A stretch of 64,000 bases of DNA from an uncultured Burkholderiales bacterium (GCA_903932865.1 CAIZHQ010000025.1:1-64000); one strand, 5' to 3'. Counted from the first letter of the stretch, positions 50,108 through 60,327 are shown. The notes: a model not told the origin generated them from the sequence alone. Translations and numbers: made by a program.

Positions 50108-51988
50108 TTAGTCGGCTTTCACCGCAGTGCCAGCCTCGGGCCGCCAGACGGTGCCGATCGACACCGATTTGAGTTTCTTTTGTCCGCCGTACCAGAGATT
50201 GACCAGGCCACGCGAGAAAAGCACAGCCGAAAACATGCTGGTCAAAATGCCGATGCAGTGCACCACCGCAAAGCCGCGCACCGGTCCGGAGCCAAAGGCC
50301 AGCAATGCGATGCCCGCAATCAAGGTGGTGATGTTGGAGTCAAAAATTGTGGACCAAGCGCGGTCGTAGCCCGCATGGATGGCCGCTTGCGGGCTGGCCC
50401 CGTTGCGCAGCTCTTCACGCACACGCTCATTGATCAACACGTTCGAGTCGATCGCCATGCCCAAAGCCAGCGCCATCGCGGCCATGCCGGGCAGGGTCAG
50501 CGTGGCTTGCAGCATCGACAAAATGGCCACCAGCAGCAGCAAATTGACCCCCAGCGCGATGCCGGAGAACAAACCGAACATGGCGTAATAAACCACCATG
50601 AAGGCCACGATCACCAGGAAACCCCAGGTCACGCTGTTGAAGCCCTTGGCGATGTTTTCGGCACCCAGGCTGGGGCCAATGGTGCGCTCTTCGATGATCT
50701 CCATCGGCGCGGCCAATGAACCTGCGCGCAGCAGCAGCGCCGTGTCGGTGGCCTCTGCCGTGGTCATGCGGCCCGAAATCTGCACGCGACCGCCGCCAAT
50801 TTCGGCGCGGATCACGGGGGCCGTGACCACTTCGCCCTTGCCTTTTTCAAACAGGATGATGGCCATGCGCTTGCCCACGCTCTCGCGTGTCACATCCTTG
50901 AAGATGCGGGCGCCCTTGGCGTCCAGCGTCAGGTTGACCACGGGCTCTTGGGTCTGGCTGTCAAAGCCAGGTTGGGCGTCGGTCAGGTTGTCACCCGTGA
51001 GCACCACCTGCTTTTTGACGATCAGGGGGCGGCCATCGCGCTCCATGTAGCGCTCGGTGCCGAAGGGCACCAGGCCGCCGGCTTGCTCAGCCGCACGCGC
51101 TTCGGTGCTTTCGTCGACCATGCGCACCTCAAGGGTGGCGGTGCGGCCCAGAATGTCTTTCGCCTTGGCCGTGTCCTGCACGCCAGGCAACTGCACCACG
51201 ATGCGGTCCAGGCCCTGTTGCTGAATCACCGGCTCGGCCACGCCCAGCTCGTTGATCCGGTTGTGCAGCGTGGTGATGTTTTGCTTGAGTGCCTGCTCTT
51301 GCACCTTGCGGGCGGCTTCGGGCTTGATGCTCACCACCAGGCTGAAGTCGGCACCATTGTTCACTTCGCGCGATTGCAGATCGGCAAACTGGTCGGTGAT
51401 CAAGCGCTTGGCAACGTCTTGCTGCTGCGCATCGCGCACGCGGATTTCGATGTTCTGGCCATTGCGTGAAATGCCACCATGGCGAATGTCTTTTTCGCGC
51501 ATCGTGCTGCGCAAGTCTCCAGTGAGGGATTCCAGCCGCTGGGTCAGCGCCGCCTGCATGTCGACCTGCAGCATGAAGTGCACGCCACCGCGCAAATCCA
51601 GGCCCAAGTACATGGGCGAAGCGTGCAAGGCGGTCAGCCAAGCGGGTGAGCGCGAGACCAGATTCAAAGCGACCACGAATTGCGGGTCTGTGGCATCGGG
51701 AATCAGGGCCTTCTGAATGGCATCCTTGGCCTTGAGTTGCTGGTCGGTGTTGTCGAACCGGGCGCGGATCGAAGTACTTTCGAGCAACACACTTTTGGGC
51801 GTGGTGCCGGCTGACTTGAGCGCGTCTTCGACCTTTTGCAGGGTGGACGTGTCCACTTTGATGGTGGCCTTGGCCGATGACACCTGAACCGCAGGGGCCT
51901 CACCAAAAAAATTGGGGAGGGTGTAGACCACCCCCAGCAGCAATGCGACGACCAGGATCACGTACTTCCAGACCGGATAACGGTTCAT
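50108..51988 (-). CDS. secD: Protein translocase subunit SecD
   Basis: MNRYPVWKYVILVVALLLGVVYTLPN, LGLDLRGGVHFMLQVD, IDSNVLINERVREELRNG. Confidence 0.97.
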   Translation of the reverse strand: MNRYPVWKYVILVVALLLGVVYTLPNFFGEAPAVQVSSAKATIKVDTSTLQKVEDALKSAGTTPKSVLLESTSIRARFDNTDQQLKAKDAIQKALIPDATDPQFVVALNLVSRSPAWLTALHASPMYLGLDLRGGVHFMLQVDMQAALTQRLESLTGDLRSTMREKDIRHGGISRNGQNIEIRVRDAQQQDVAKRLITDQFADLQSREVNNGADFSLVVSIKPEAARKVQEQALKQNITTLHNRINELGVAEPVIQQQGLDRIVVQLPGVQDTAKAKDILGRTATLEVRMVDESTEARAAEQAGGLVPFGTERYMERDGRPLIVKKQVVLTGDNLTDAQPGFDSQTQEPVVNLTLDAKGARIFKDVTRESVGKRMAIILFEKGKGEVVTAPVIRAEIGGGRVQISGRMTTAEATDTALLLRAGSLAAPMEIIEERTIGPSLGAENIAKGFNSVTWGFLVIVAFMVVYYAMFGLFSGIALGVNLLLLVAILSMLQATLTLPGMAAMALALGMAIDSNVLINERVREELRNGASPQAAIHAGYDRAWSTIFDSNITTLIAGIALLAFGSGPVRGFAVVHCIGILTSMFSAVLFSRGLVNLWYGGQKKLKSVSIGTVWRPEAGTAVKAD

Positions 51989-52058
51989 AAAGACTCGCGT
52001 AAAGAATATAAAAAGGGGGCCTTGACAGCCAAGACCCCATAGACAAAGCCAGAAAGAA

Positions 52059-52391
52059 TTACTTCAAAGTGCCTTTGGGCAGCACTTGCACCACGGCGCT
52101 GCGCTGCATCTGCACTTCCACGCCAGTGGCCAGCTCGATGCCCACATAGGCGTCGCCCAGCTTGCTCACTTTGCCAATAAAGCCGCCAGCGGTCACCACT
52201 TCGTCGCCCTTGGCCAGCGCATCGATCATGGCGCGGTGCTCTTTTTGCTTCTTCATTTGGGGACGAATCATCACGAAATACAGCACCACAAACATCAGCA
52301 GCAGCGGCAGCATGCTCATCAAAGTGGACTGCATGTCGCCACCAGAGGCGGCGGCAGGAGCGGTTTGGGCAAAAGCAGAAGAAATGAACAT
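52059..52391 (-). CDS. yajC: Preprotein translocase subunit YajC
   Basis: [46 protein letters not shown]. Confidence 0.95.
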   Translation of the reverse strand: MFISSAFAQTAPAAASGGDMQSTLMSMLPLLLMFVVLYFVMIRPQMKKQKEHRAMIDALAKGDEVVTAGGFIGKVSKLGDAYVGIELATGVEVQMQRSAVVQVLPKGTLK

Positions 52392-52565
52392 GGGAACTCC
52401 ACTGAAAGTCAAATTCGGGTTGTGCGGGTGACGCTTTTGCGTCCTGCGGGCGAAGCCGCCATTGTATGCGGCGCTATGATCACTTCCAAAAGCCCCGTCT
52501 GCACAGGGTCAGGCCCTCAAATCGCCCCTCTCAAGTGCCCGCCAGACCCTCCAAAGGAGACCGAT

Positions 52566-53207
52566 ATGCCTGCTGACCACGCCCAATCACACGGCCATGA
52601 CCATGACCACGAGCACAGCGCCTTGGGCGAGATGGACCTGCGCGTGCGCGCCTTGGAAACCCTGCTGACGCAAAAAGGCTACCTCGACCCTGCCGCCGTC
52701 GACCGCATCATTGAAACCTACGAGGTGCATGTGGGCCCGCACAACGGCGCCAAAGTGGTGGCGCGCGCCTGGGCCGACCCCACTTTTAGGGACTGGCTGC
52801 TGAAGGACGCCACCGCCGCCATCGCCTCGATGGACTACACCGGCCGCCAAGGCGAGCACATGGTGGCCGTGCCCAACACCCCCGACACGCACAACATGGT
52901 GGTCTGCACCCTGTGCAGCTGCTACCCCTGGCCCGTTTTGGGCCTGCCCCCGGTTTGGTACAAAAGCGCCGCTTACCGCTCGCGCGCCGTCATCGAGCCG
53001 CGTGCCGTGCTGGCCGATTTTGGTGTCACACTGCCCGAGGACCAAAACATCCGCGTCTGGGATTCCACCGCCGAAGTGCGTTATTTGGTGTTGCCCGAAC
53101 GGCCCGCAGGCACCGAAGGCTGGAGCCAGGAGCAACTGGCAGCAGTGGTGACCCGCGACGCCATGATCGGCACCGGCTTGGCCTTGAATCCACAGGTGGC
53201 GGCATGA
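52566..53207 (+). CDS. nthA: Nitrile hydratase alpha subunit (Co-type motif)
   Basis: [31 protein letters not shown]; His-rich N-terminus. Confidence 0.95.
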   Translation: MPADHAQSHGHDHDHEHSALGEMDLRVRALETLLTQKGYLDPAAVDRIIETYEVHVGPHNGAKVVARAWADPTFRDWLLKDATAAIASMDYTGRQGEHMVAVPNTPDTHNMVVCTLCSCYPWPVLGLPPVWYKSAAYRSRAVIEPRAVLADFGVTLPEDQNIRVWDSTAEVRYLVLPERPAGTEGWSQEQLAAVVTRDAMIGTGLALNPQVAA

Positions 53208-53881
53208 ACGGCTTGCACGACATGGGCGGCCTGCAAGGTTATGGCCCGGTTCACATCGAAGCCAACGAACCGCTGTTTCATGGCGAGTGGGAGCGCCGCG
53301 CGCTGGGCGTGACGGTGGCCATGGGCGCCAGCGGCCTGTGGAACATCGATCTGGCCCGCTCGGCCCGCGAATCCCTGCCTCCGCTGGACTACGTGCAAGG
53401 CCCGTACTACGCCATCTGGACCAAGGCGCTGCAAAAGCTGCTGATCGAGCGCGGCCTGATCACCGAGCAGGAACTGACCCAATGCCAGCCCATCACGCCC
53501 CCGGTGGCCGGTGTGCGTGTGCTGCAAGCCGCCCAAGTTGACGCGGCTTTGGCCAAAGGCAGCCCAACCGACCGCCCCAGCACCCAAGCACCGCGCTTTG
53601 CCCTGGGCCAGCGCGTGCGCGCCCTGAACCTCAACCCCCAAGGCCACACCCGCTTGCCGCGTTATGTGCGCGGCCATGTGGGCACCGTGGTGCTGCATCA
53701 CGGCAGCCACGTTTTGCCCGACCAGCATGTGAACAAGATGCTGCCGCCTTTTGATGGCACGGCCGAGCACCTGTACACCGTGGTGTTTGATGGCACCGAA
53801 CTGTGGGGCCCCCAGGCCGAAGCCGGGCACCAGGTGAGCGTGGACGCCTGGGAGTCTTATCTGGAAGCGGTCCCCTCTTGA
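53204..53881 (+). CDS. nthB: Nitrile hydratase beta subunit
   Basis: [45 protein letters not shown]. Confidence 0.94.
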   Translation: MNGLHDMGGLQGYGPVHIEANEPLFHGEWERRALGVTVAMGASGLWNIDLARSARESLPPLDYVQGPYYAIWTKALQKLLIERGLITEQELTQCQPITPPVAGVRVLQAAQVDAALAKGSPTDRPSTQAPRFALGQRVRALNLNPQGHTRLPRYVRGHVGTVVLHHGSHVLPDQHVNKMLPPFDGTAEHLYTVVFDGTELWGPQAEAGHQVSVDAWESYLEAVPS

Positions 53882-53892
53882 TCGCCGCCCTC

Positions 53893-54294
53893 ATGAACAC
53901 CGCCATCCAAGACCTGAACGACCTGGCCCGCGCCTGCGGCGACGGCTTTCCCATGCCCGCCACCGCCAACAACGGCGCCGTTTTTGAAGAACCCTGGCAA
54001 GCCCACGCCTTTGCCATGACCTTGCAGCTGCACGACAAAGGCGTCTTCACCTGGCCCGAATGGGCCGCTGCCTTGACCCACGAAATTCGTGCGGGCCAAG
54101 TGCGCGGTGAGGCCAACGACGGCAGTCTGTATTACACGCACTGGCTCAACGCACTGGAACAACTGGTGATCGAACGCCAACTGGGCACGCCCGATGAAAT
54201 CCATGATTTGGAACATGCGTGGGCCGACGCCGCCGAGCGCACGCCGCACGGCCAGCCCATCGTGCTGGATGTCGAAGAAAGAGGCGCCATTTGA
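53893..54294 (+). CDS. Nitrile hydratase accessory/activator protein
   Basis: FEEPWQAHAFAMTLQLHDKGVFTWPEWAAALTHEI; directly after nthB. Confidence 0.85.
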   Translation: MNTAIQDLNDLARACGDGFPMPATANNGAVFEEPWQAHAFAMTLQLHDKGVFTWPEWAAALTHEIRAGQVRGEANDGSLYYTHWLNALEQLVIERQLGTPDEIHDLEHAWADAAERTPHGQPIVLDVEERGAI

Positions 54295-55169
54295 ACCTGC
54301 GTTTGTGGGCCATGTTGGCCTTGTTGGTCAGCTTGGTGTCTTTGGCGGTTGGCACCTCGTTTGCCAAAAGCCTGTTCCCTGCTTTGGGCGCTGAGGGCAC
54401 CACCACTTACCGTTTGGTCTTTGCCACCGTGATGCTGATGGCCGTGTTCAGGCCTTGGCGTCGCAAGTGGGTTTGGGCCGACGCTTTGCCCCTAGGCCTT
54501 TACGGCGTCACGCTGGGCGTGATGAACCTGTTGTTTTACAGCGCCATCAAGACCATCCCCTTTGGCGTGGCGATCGCCATCGAGTTCATTGGTCCGCTGG
54601 GTGTGGCCGTCTGGACTTCCAAAAAAGCCAGCGACTGGCTCTGGGTGTCGCTGGCCATCGTGGGCCTGGCGCTGCTGCTGCCTTTGCCCGGGGGCGATGC
54701 GGCCACAGCGCTCGACCCCTTGGGCATGTTTTTCGCGTTCACAGCGGGCATTTGTTGGGCGCTTTACATCGTGTTCGGCCAGCGCGTAGCGCTGCGCTAT
54801 GGGGCCATGGCCACGCCCATGGGCTTGCTCGCTGCCGCCTTGGTGGTGGCCCCGGTGGGCATTTTTCATGCGGGCGCCGCCTTGCTCGACCCGCGCTGGC
54901 TGGTCGCGGGGCTGGCGGTGGCTTTGCTGTCGAGCGCCATCCCCTATGCACTGGAGATGTTCTCGCTGAACCACCTGCCCAAAAACACCTTCAGCATTTT
55001 GCTCAGCCTGGAGCCCGCCGTGGGCGCACTGGCGGGCTGGCTGGTGCTGTCCGAACACCTGACGCTGCTGCAAGGGGTGGCCATTGCGCTGGTGATGACC
55101 GCCTCCATGGGGACGGCCTGGTCGGCGGGTCAGGACAGGCGGGTCACACCCGGCAGCGGGCAAGCGTAA
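54291..55169 (+). CDS. EamA-family transporter (RhtA-like)
   Basis: About 10 TM; SLEPAVGALAGWLVLSEHLTLLQGVAIALVM. Confidence 0.88.
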   Translation: MNLRLWAMLALLVSLVSLAVGTSFAKSLFPALGAEGTTTYRLVFATVMLMAVFRPWRRKWVWADALPLGLYGVTLGVMNLLFYSAIKTIPFGVAIAIEFIGPLGVAVWTSKKASDWLWVSLAIVGLALLLPLPGGDAATALDPLGMFFAFTAGICWALYIVFGQRVALRYGAMATPMGLLAAALVVAPVGIFHAGAALLDPRWLVAGLAVALLSSAIPYALEMFSLNHLPKNTFSILLSLEPAVGALAGWLVLSEHLTLLQGVAIALVMTASMGTAWSAGQDRRVTPGSGQA

Positions 55170-56092
55170 ATCGCGTTGCGCACCGCTGCAATGGCTTCGT
55201 AGCGGGTGTAGCTGCGCCGCCAGGCCAATACCACGCGGCGCGTGGGTGGCTTGCCGCCCGCCGGGTCGACGATGGGCAAGTAGCGAACGGGCGATTCGTG
55301 CCGCCCGCCCGAGCGCTTGTGCACGGGCTTGAGATCGGGCACCGACATGCGCGGCACCAGGGTCACGCCCATGCCTGCGGCCACCATGTGTTTGATGGTC
55401 TCCAGCGATGAGCCTTCAAAAGTCTTGCGGATGCCATCGGTCTGGCTCGCATAGCGCGCAAATTCGGGGCACACCTCCAGCACGTGGTCGCGAAAGCAGT
55501 GGCCCGTGCCCAGCAGCAGCATGGTCTCGTTTTTCAGTTGTTCGGGCGTGATGAACGCCTCTTTGGCCAGCGGATGGTTCAGTGGCAGGGCTGCCATGAA
55601 GGTCTCGTCGTACAGCGGCGCAATGGCCAGGCCCGACTCGGGGAAAGGCTCGGCCAAGATGGCGCAATCAAGCTCACCCGTGCGCAGCATCTCCAGCAAA
55701 CGCACGGTGAAGTTCTCCTGCAGCATCAACGGCATTTGCGGGATGTCGGTGATGATTTGGCGTACCAGATCGGGCAGCAAATACGGCCCGATGGTGTAGA
55801 TCACGCCCAGCCGCATGGTGGTGGCCAGCGGGTCTTTGCCGCGCTTGGCGATCTCCTTGATCTCGGCAGCCTGCTCCAGCACGCTTTGCGCTTGGCGCAC
55901 GATTTCTTCACCCAAGGAGGTGACCGAGACTTCGCTGGCGCTGCGTTCAAACAGCTTGACCTCCAGCTCCTCTTCGAGCTTTTTGATGGCCAGTGACAGT
56001 GTGGGTTGCGACACAAAGCAGGCCTCGGCCGCTTTGCCAAAATGCTTTTCGCGGGCCACAGCCACGATGTATTTGAGTTCGGTCAGGGTCAT
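55130..56092 (-). CDS. oxyR: LysR-family peroxide regulator OxyR
   Basis: LKYIVAVAREKHFGKAAEACFVSQPTLS; redox Cys pair GTGHCFRDHVLEVC with 9-residue spacing as in OxyR. Confidence 0.93.
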   Translation of the reverse strand: MTLTELKYIVAVAREKHFGKAAEACFVSQPTLSLAIKKLEEELEVKLFERSASEVSVTSLGEEIVRQAQSVLEQAAEIKEIAKRGKDPLATTMRLGVIYTIGPYLLPDLVRQIITDIPQMPLMLQENFTVRLLEMLRTGELDCAILAEPFPESGLAIAPLYDETFMAALPLNHPLAKEAFITPEQLKNETMLLLGTGHCFRDHVLEVCPEFARYASQTDGIRKTFEGSSLETIKHMVAAGMGVTLVPRMSVPDLKPVHKRSGGRHESPVRYLPIVDPAGGKPPTRRVVLAWRRSYTRYEAIAAVRNAIYACPLPGVTRLS

Positions 56093-56107
56093 GGGGGTAT
56101 TGGAACA

Positions 56108-58177
56108 TCAAGCCTTGAGGTACTCGGATTTGCCGCCCAACCAGCGACCAATGTGCCGCTCGGCCAGTTGCGGGTGCTGGTCCAGCATGGGCGGTGCCAG
56201 CGCCCGCGCCCAGTCCAGCAAATGGCTGTCGGTCTCCAGGTCGGCAAAGCGCAGCATAGGCGCCCCCGATTGGCGTGCCCCCAAAAACTCTCCGGGCCCC
56301 CTAATTTCCAAGTCTCGCCGGGCGATCTCGAAACCATCGTTCGTCTCCACCATGGCACGCAGGCGCTCGCGGGCGGTTTCGCTCAGGCGCCCACCTTCGG
56401 GCGTGCCGTACAGCAGCACACAGGCCGACGCCGCCGCGCCACGCCCCACCCGGCCGCGCAGTTGGTGCAACTGACTCAGGCCAAAACGCTCGGCGTGCTC
56501 GATCACCATGAGCGAGGCATTGGGCACGTCCACCCCCACCTCGATCACAGTGGTGCTGACCAGCACACCCATCACGCCTGCGGTGAAGAGTTCCATCACC
56601 GCCTTTTTCTCGGCCACCGGCATGCGCGAATGCAACAGCCCCACCATCACGCCCGGCAACGCCTCGCTCAAGTCGGCATGGGTCGCGGTGGCGTTGGTCA
56701 GGTCCAGGGCCTCGCTTTCTTCAATGAGCGGGCAGACCCAATAGACCTGTCGGCCTTGCTGAATTTGGGCGCCAATGCGCTCGACCACCTCGTGGCGGCG
56801 GTGGTCTGACACCACCCGGGTCACGATGGGCGTGCGCCCGGGTGGCAGCTCGTCAATGACCGATACATCCAGATCGGCGTAATAGCTCATGGCCAGCGTG
56901 CGCGGAATGGGCGTGGCCGTCATCATCAGCATGTGCGGCTCCATGCCGGGGGCCTGCATCTTGCCGCGCAAGGCCAGGCGCTGCGCCACGCCAAATCGGT
57001 GCTGCTCGTCAATGACCGCCAGCCCCAAGCACTTGAACTTGACATGCTCCTGAATCACCGCGTGCGTGCCCACCACCAGCGCGGCCTCGCCCGACTCGAT
57101 CAAGGCCAGCATTTCTGCGCGTTCTTTCTTCTTTTGGCTGCCAATCAGCCAGGCCACTTTCACGCCCAAGGGCTCCAGCCAGCCCACCAATTTTGCAAAG
57201 TGCTGGGTGGCCAAAATCTCGGTCGGCGCCATCAGGGCGCATTGCCAGCCCGCATCAATCCCCACCATGGCCGCGAGCGCGGCCACCACCGTTTTGCCCG
57301 CGCCCACATCGCCTTGCAGCAGGCGGTGCATGGGCACTGGGCGGCTCAGGTCTTGCGCAATTTCGCGGCCCACGCGCTGCTGGGCATTCGTCAGGCCAAA
57401 GGGCAGGGCGGCCAGCAACTGGTCGTGCGAAGCGCCACGCTTCATCTTCAAAGCCGGGGCCCGCAACAAATCCCGCTCACGCTTGGCCGTGAGCTGCGAT
57501 AGCTGCTGTGCCAGCAACTCCTCGCATTTGAGGCGAATCCAGGCCGGGTGGCTGCGGTCCTCTAGAGCGGCCAGCGACACATCGGGCGTGGGGTGGTGCA
57601 AAAACTGCAGCGCATCGCGCAGCGACCAGGCCCCACGCGGATCGGGCCATGCGATGCCCGCAGGCATCGTTTCACTCAAGTCGGCATGGTTCAGTCCGGT
57701 GATCACGGCCCGGCGCAAATACGCCTGCGCCAGCCCGGCCACGGTGGGGTAAACCGGCGTCAGCGCCTCGGCCAAGTGGCCGCCCGCCGCCTTGAAGGTC
57801 GGGTGCATCATGGTCAGGCCCATGAAGCCGCCCTTGACCTCGCCCCGCGCCCGAATGCGGTTGCCCACCGCCAGCGCCTTTTGGTGCGAGGGGTAGAAGC
57901 TGAAAAACCGCATCACGCACGTGTCCGAACCGTCGTCCACCGTCACCAACAACTGGCGGCGCGGGCGCATGGTGATCTCGCAAGCCGTCACCGTCGCCTC
58001 GATCTGCGCGGTATCGCCCTCACGCGCATCGCGCAGCTTGACGATGCGGGTCTCGTCTTCGTAGCGCAGCGGCAGGTGCAGCGCCAGATCAATGTCGCGC
58101 TTGAGCCCAAGCTTGATCAACGCCTTTTGAGGGGCGCTGAGCGTCTTGGCGGCAGGCGAGGGGGCTTTGGCTGGCAT
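56108..58177 (-). CDS. recG: ATP-dependent DNA helicase RecG
   Basis: LLQGDVGAGKTVVAALA, DEQHRFGVAQR, MTATPIPRTLAM, QLRGRVGRG. Confidence 0.97.
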   Translation of the reverse strand: MPAKAPSPAAKTLSAPQKALIKLGLKRDIDLALHLPLRYEDETRIVKLRDAREGDTAQIEATVTACEITMRPRRQLLVTVDDGSDTCVMRFFSFYPSHQKALAVGNRIRARGEVKGGFMGLTMMHPTFKAAGGHLAEALTPVYPTVAGLAQAYLRRAVITGLNHADLSETMPAGIAWPDPRGAWSLRDALQFLHHPTPDVSLAALEDRSHPAWIRLKCEELLAQQLSQLTAKRERDLLRAPALKMKRGASHDQLLAALPFGLTNAQQRVGREIAQDLSRPVPMHRLLQGDVGAGKTVVAALAAMVGIDAGWQCALMAPTEILATQHFAKLVGWLEPLGVKVAWLIGSQKKKERAEMLALIESGEAALVVGTHAVIQEHVKFKCLGLAVIDEQHRFGVAQRLALRGKMQAPGMEPHMLMMTATPIPRTLAMSYYADLDVSVIDELPPGRTPIVTRVVSDHRRHEVVERIGAQIQQGRQVYWVCPLIEESEALDLTNATATHADLSEALPGVMVGLLHSRMPVAEKKAVMELFTAGVMGVLVSTTVIEVGVDVPNASLMVIEHAERFGLSQLHQLRGRVGRGAAASACVLLYGTPEGGRLSETARERLRAMVETNDGFEIARRDLEIRGPGEFLGARQSGAPMLRFADLETDSHLLDWARALAPPMLDQHPQLAERHIGRWLGGKSEYLKA

Positions 58178-58192
58178 GGTCTGATTGTGCCG

Positions 58193-58879
58193 TTAGACGG
58201 CATTCTTCAGGCCATCCAAATAAGACAAGACGGCCGCAAGTCCTTCGGGGCTCTCCATGAGCGTGATCGGGATGCCGTTCAGGGCGTTGTTGTGACTGCA
58301 CAGCCATTGCTGCCGGGTTAGCGCATCGCCATCCACCAGAATGTCCAGCGAACGGTGCAATTGCACCAACAGCAGTGCCAACTCCCCCTCTTTGGACAGC
58401 GGATCAATCCCACGGCTGGCGTTGGCAATGAGATCCATGGTCAGCTCAGTCAGGCCCATCATGCGGGCAAGAGCCGCATTTGACAGCCGCAGCTCTTGCG
58501 CGGCTTGCATTGTGGCTTTGCTGAGCACCATGAACGGATCTTGGCCGGTGGACAGCACGCTGGCACGGCGCTGGCGTCGCGCTGCGGGCGATGGGGCCAA
58601 AGCCAAATCCTGCAGCTTGCGCCCCACTTTGTCGTCGGCGGCCAAGGCGTTGAAATCTGCCTGCAGCCCAAGCACCGCCAGCACGCGCAGATAAGTGCCC
58701 AAAGTGGCACCCGCATCGCCGGCTTCGACCTTGTAGACCGAAGTGCGCGACATGCCTGCCCGCTGCGCCACCACGGCCGTGCTCAATTTGCGGCGCAAAC
58801 GCGCCAGCCGCAGGCGCTCGCCCAAGGCGGTGAGCAGCATTTGCTCTTGGGGGAAAACAATGGGGGGCTTGCTAGACAT
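58193..58879 (-). CDS. Xre HTH fused to Xre/MbcA/ParS-type antitoxin domain (orphan)
   Basis: N-terminal HTH RLARLRRKLSTAVVAQRAGMSRTSVYKVEAG; C-terminal QWLCSHNNALNGIPITLMESPEGLAAVLSYLDGL resembles the MbcA/ParS toxin-binding domain. Confidence 0.75.
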   Translation of the reverse strand: MSSKPPIVFPQEQMLLTALGERLRLARLRRKLSTAVVAQRAGMSRTSVYKVEAGDAGATLGTYLRVLAVLGLQADFNALAADDKVGRKLQDLALAPSPAARRQRRASVLSTGQDPFMVLSKATMQAAQELRLSNAALARMMGLTELTMDLIANASRGIDPLSKEGELALLLVQLHRSLDILVDGDALTRQQWLCSHNNALNGIPITLMESPEGLAAVLSYLDGLKNAV

Positions 58880-58888
58880 TTCGCCATT

Positions 58889-58916
58889 ATGGACAAAAAT
58901 AATAAATTTTGTCCAT
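58889..58916. promoter_or_regulatory. Palindromic operator upstream of the Xre-MbcA-like gene
   Basis: ATGGACAAAA-N8-TTTTGTCCAT perfect 10-bp arms, 9 bp upstream of the start codon. Confidence 0.65.
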
Positions 58917-58992
58917 TTTGGAAAGGAATTAAGCCCCGCCGCTATTTCATTGAGAGCAACGCTCTGCGGGCGGGGAACATCGATATTTGATC

Positions 58993-59080
58993 CATAAAAG
59001 CCCCCATGTTGTCAAAACCATTTTTTGGCGACATGACAGGGCTGACGTGTACTAAACAAGAACATGAGGGTGCTTTTATG
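58993..59080. repeat. Imperfect long-spaced inverted repeat
   Basis: CATAAAAGCCCCCATGTT (58993-59010) versus AACATGAGGGTGCTTTTATG (59061-59080). Confidence 0.6.
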
Positions 59081-59100
59081 TTCGAAAAATTGAATTTTTG

Positions 59101-59123
59101 CGACACGTTTGCTTGACGTGTCG
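59101..59123. repeat. Short inverted repeat
   Basis: CGACACG-TTTGCTTGA-CGTGTCG. Confidence 0.6.
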
Positions 59124-59156
59124 ATCTTGAAAACAGACTATGAGCTTTTGCTTGTG

Positions 59157-59177
59157 TTTATCTCATATTGAGATAAA
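59157..59177. promoter_or_regulatory. higBA operator candidate
   Basis: TTTATCTCA-TAT-TGAGATAAA perfect palindrome, 8 bp before higB ATG. Confidence 0.75.
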
Positions 59178-59185
59178 ATGAACCC

Positions 59186-59473
59186 ATGAAAATCATCAGC
59201 AACAGTGCCCTGCGGGCCTTCGCTGCCGATCATCCTCAGGCCGAAGCCCCCTTGCAGGGATGGCGGCGGGTGATTGAAAAGAACAGTTTTGCAAACTGGG
59301 CCGAGCTCAAAGCCGCCTTCAATGCAGTTGACAAGGTGAACGAGTTAGCGGTGTTTGATATCGGCGGGAACAAGTACCGCCTGGTGGCTTACATCAGGTT
59401 CGAAAAGCAGATCTTGTATATCAAGGCAGTATTGACCCACCGGGAATACGACAAAGGAGCATGGAAATCATGA
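59186..59473 (+). CDS. higB: HigB-family toxin
   Basis: MKIISNSALRAF..HPQAEAPLQGWRRVIEKNSFANWAELKAAFNAVDKV..FDIGGNKYRLVAYIRFEKQILYIKAVLTHREYDKGAW. Confidence 0.92.
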   Translation: MKIISNSALRAFAADHPQAEAPLQGWRRVIEKNSFANWAELKAAFNAVDKVNELAVFDIGGNKYRLVAYIRFEKQILYIKAVLTHREYDKGAWKS

Positions 59474-59883
59474 ATGCAGCCATCGACGTGAAGCACCTTC
59501 TTCCAGTCTGGGACCAGTTCCGTGCCGCAACTGACATCACCCCCATTAGAGATGAAGCCCACTACGGGCGCATGACCGAGATGCTCCAAGCCCTGCTGGA
59601 TGAAACCCAAGGCGAAGAAAAGCATCCCGCGATGGGCTTGGTCGACATCGTGGGCGATCTGATCGAGGACTATGAAGCCAAGCATCACCCTCTGCCCGAA
59701 GTCACGGGTGTGCAAGCGCTTAAATTTCTGATGGAACAACACGGCCTGAAGCAAAGCGATCTGAGCGAGATCGGCAGTCAGGGTGTCGTGTCCGAAATCC
59801 TTACGGGCAAGCGAGAACTCAACATTCGCCAAGTGCGTGCGCTCAGCGAACGGTTTGGCGTTTCTGCTGCGACCTTTGTGTAA
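59470..59883 (+). CDS. higA: HigA-family antitoxin
   Basis: ALKFLMEQHGLKQSDLSEIGSQGVVSEILTGKRELNIRQVRALSERFGVSAATFV; overlaps higB. Confidence 0.9.
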   Translation: MNAAIDVKHLLPVWDQFRAATDITPIRDEAHYGRMTEMLQALLDETQGEEKHPAMGLVDIVGDLIEDYEAKHHPLPEVTGVQALKFLMEQHGLKQSDLSEIGSQGVVSEILTGKRELNIRQVRALSERFGVSAATFV

Positions 59884-59979
59884 AGGGTGTGGAACTTGGG
59901 CAATGCCGCGCTATGAAGGCCAAAGGAAACCTTCGGACGCTGTAGGCGCCGCCCACACGCAGGGCCAGCGATGCACCCG

Positions 59980-60327
59980 TCAACCCGCACCGCTTTGCAG
60001 CCCAAAAACAATGCTCATGGGCCTGCTGCCCTTGTGTGACTGGTAGCGCACCCGGCCGTGGTACGTGAACGGTGCGGCCTTGCCGACGGCCAGCTTGGTG
60101 TCGCGCACAAAGAGGTGGATGTCGATGCCTAAAGCGGAGTGGCGGATGATTTCGTCGCCGCGTTTGCTGGTCGGGTCGGTGGCGTTTTGGCTTTGCCAGT
60201 GAAAGTGCGTGTCATCGATCCAGTGGTCCATGTACTTGTGCTCGTCAGCCCGGCCTTGTTTGTTGAGCGTGACCAGCAGGATGTGCGCCTTTTTCTGGGC
60301 CAGCACCACATGGCCAATTGAGAACAT
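59980..60327 (-). pseudogene. DUF3427-like C-terminal fragment of a DEAD/DEAH helicase
   Basis: ILLVTLNKQGRADEHKYMDHWIDDTHFHWQSQNATDP..IHLFVRDTKLAVGKAAPFTYHGRVRYQSHKGSRPMSIVFGL without helicase domains upstream. Confidence 0.65.

Noticed and set aside
52086-52565. Long N-terminal extension of the nitrile hydratase alpha ORF over yajC
   Set aside because: Antisense to yajC; the native start [17 protein letters not shown] at 52566 follows a plausible ribosome-binding site (AAGGAGACC).
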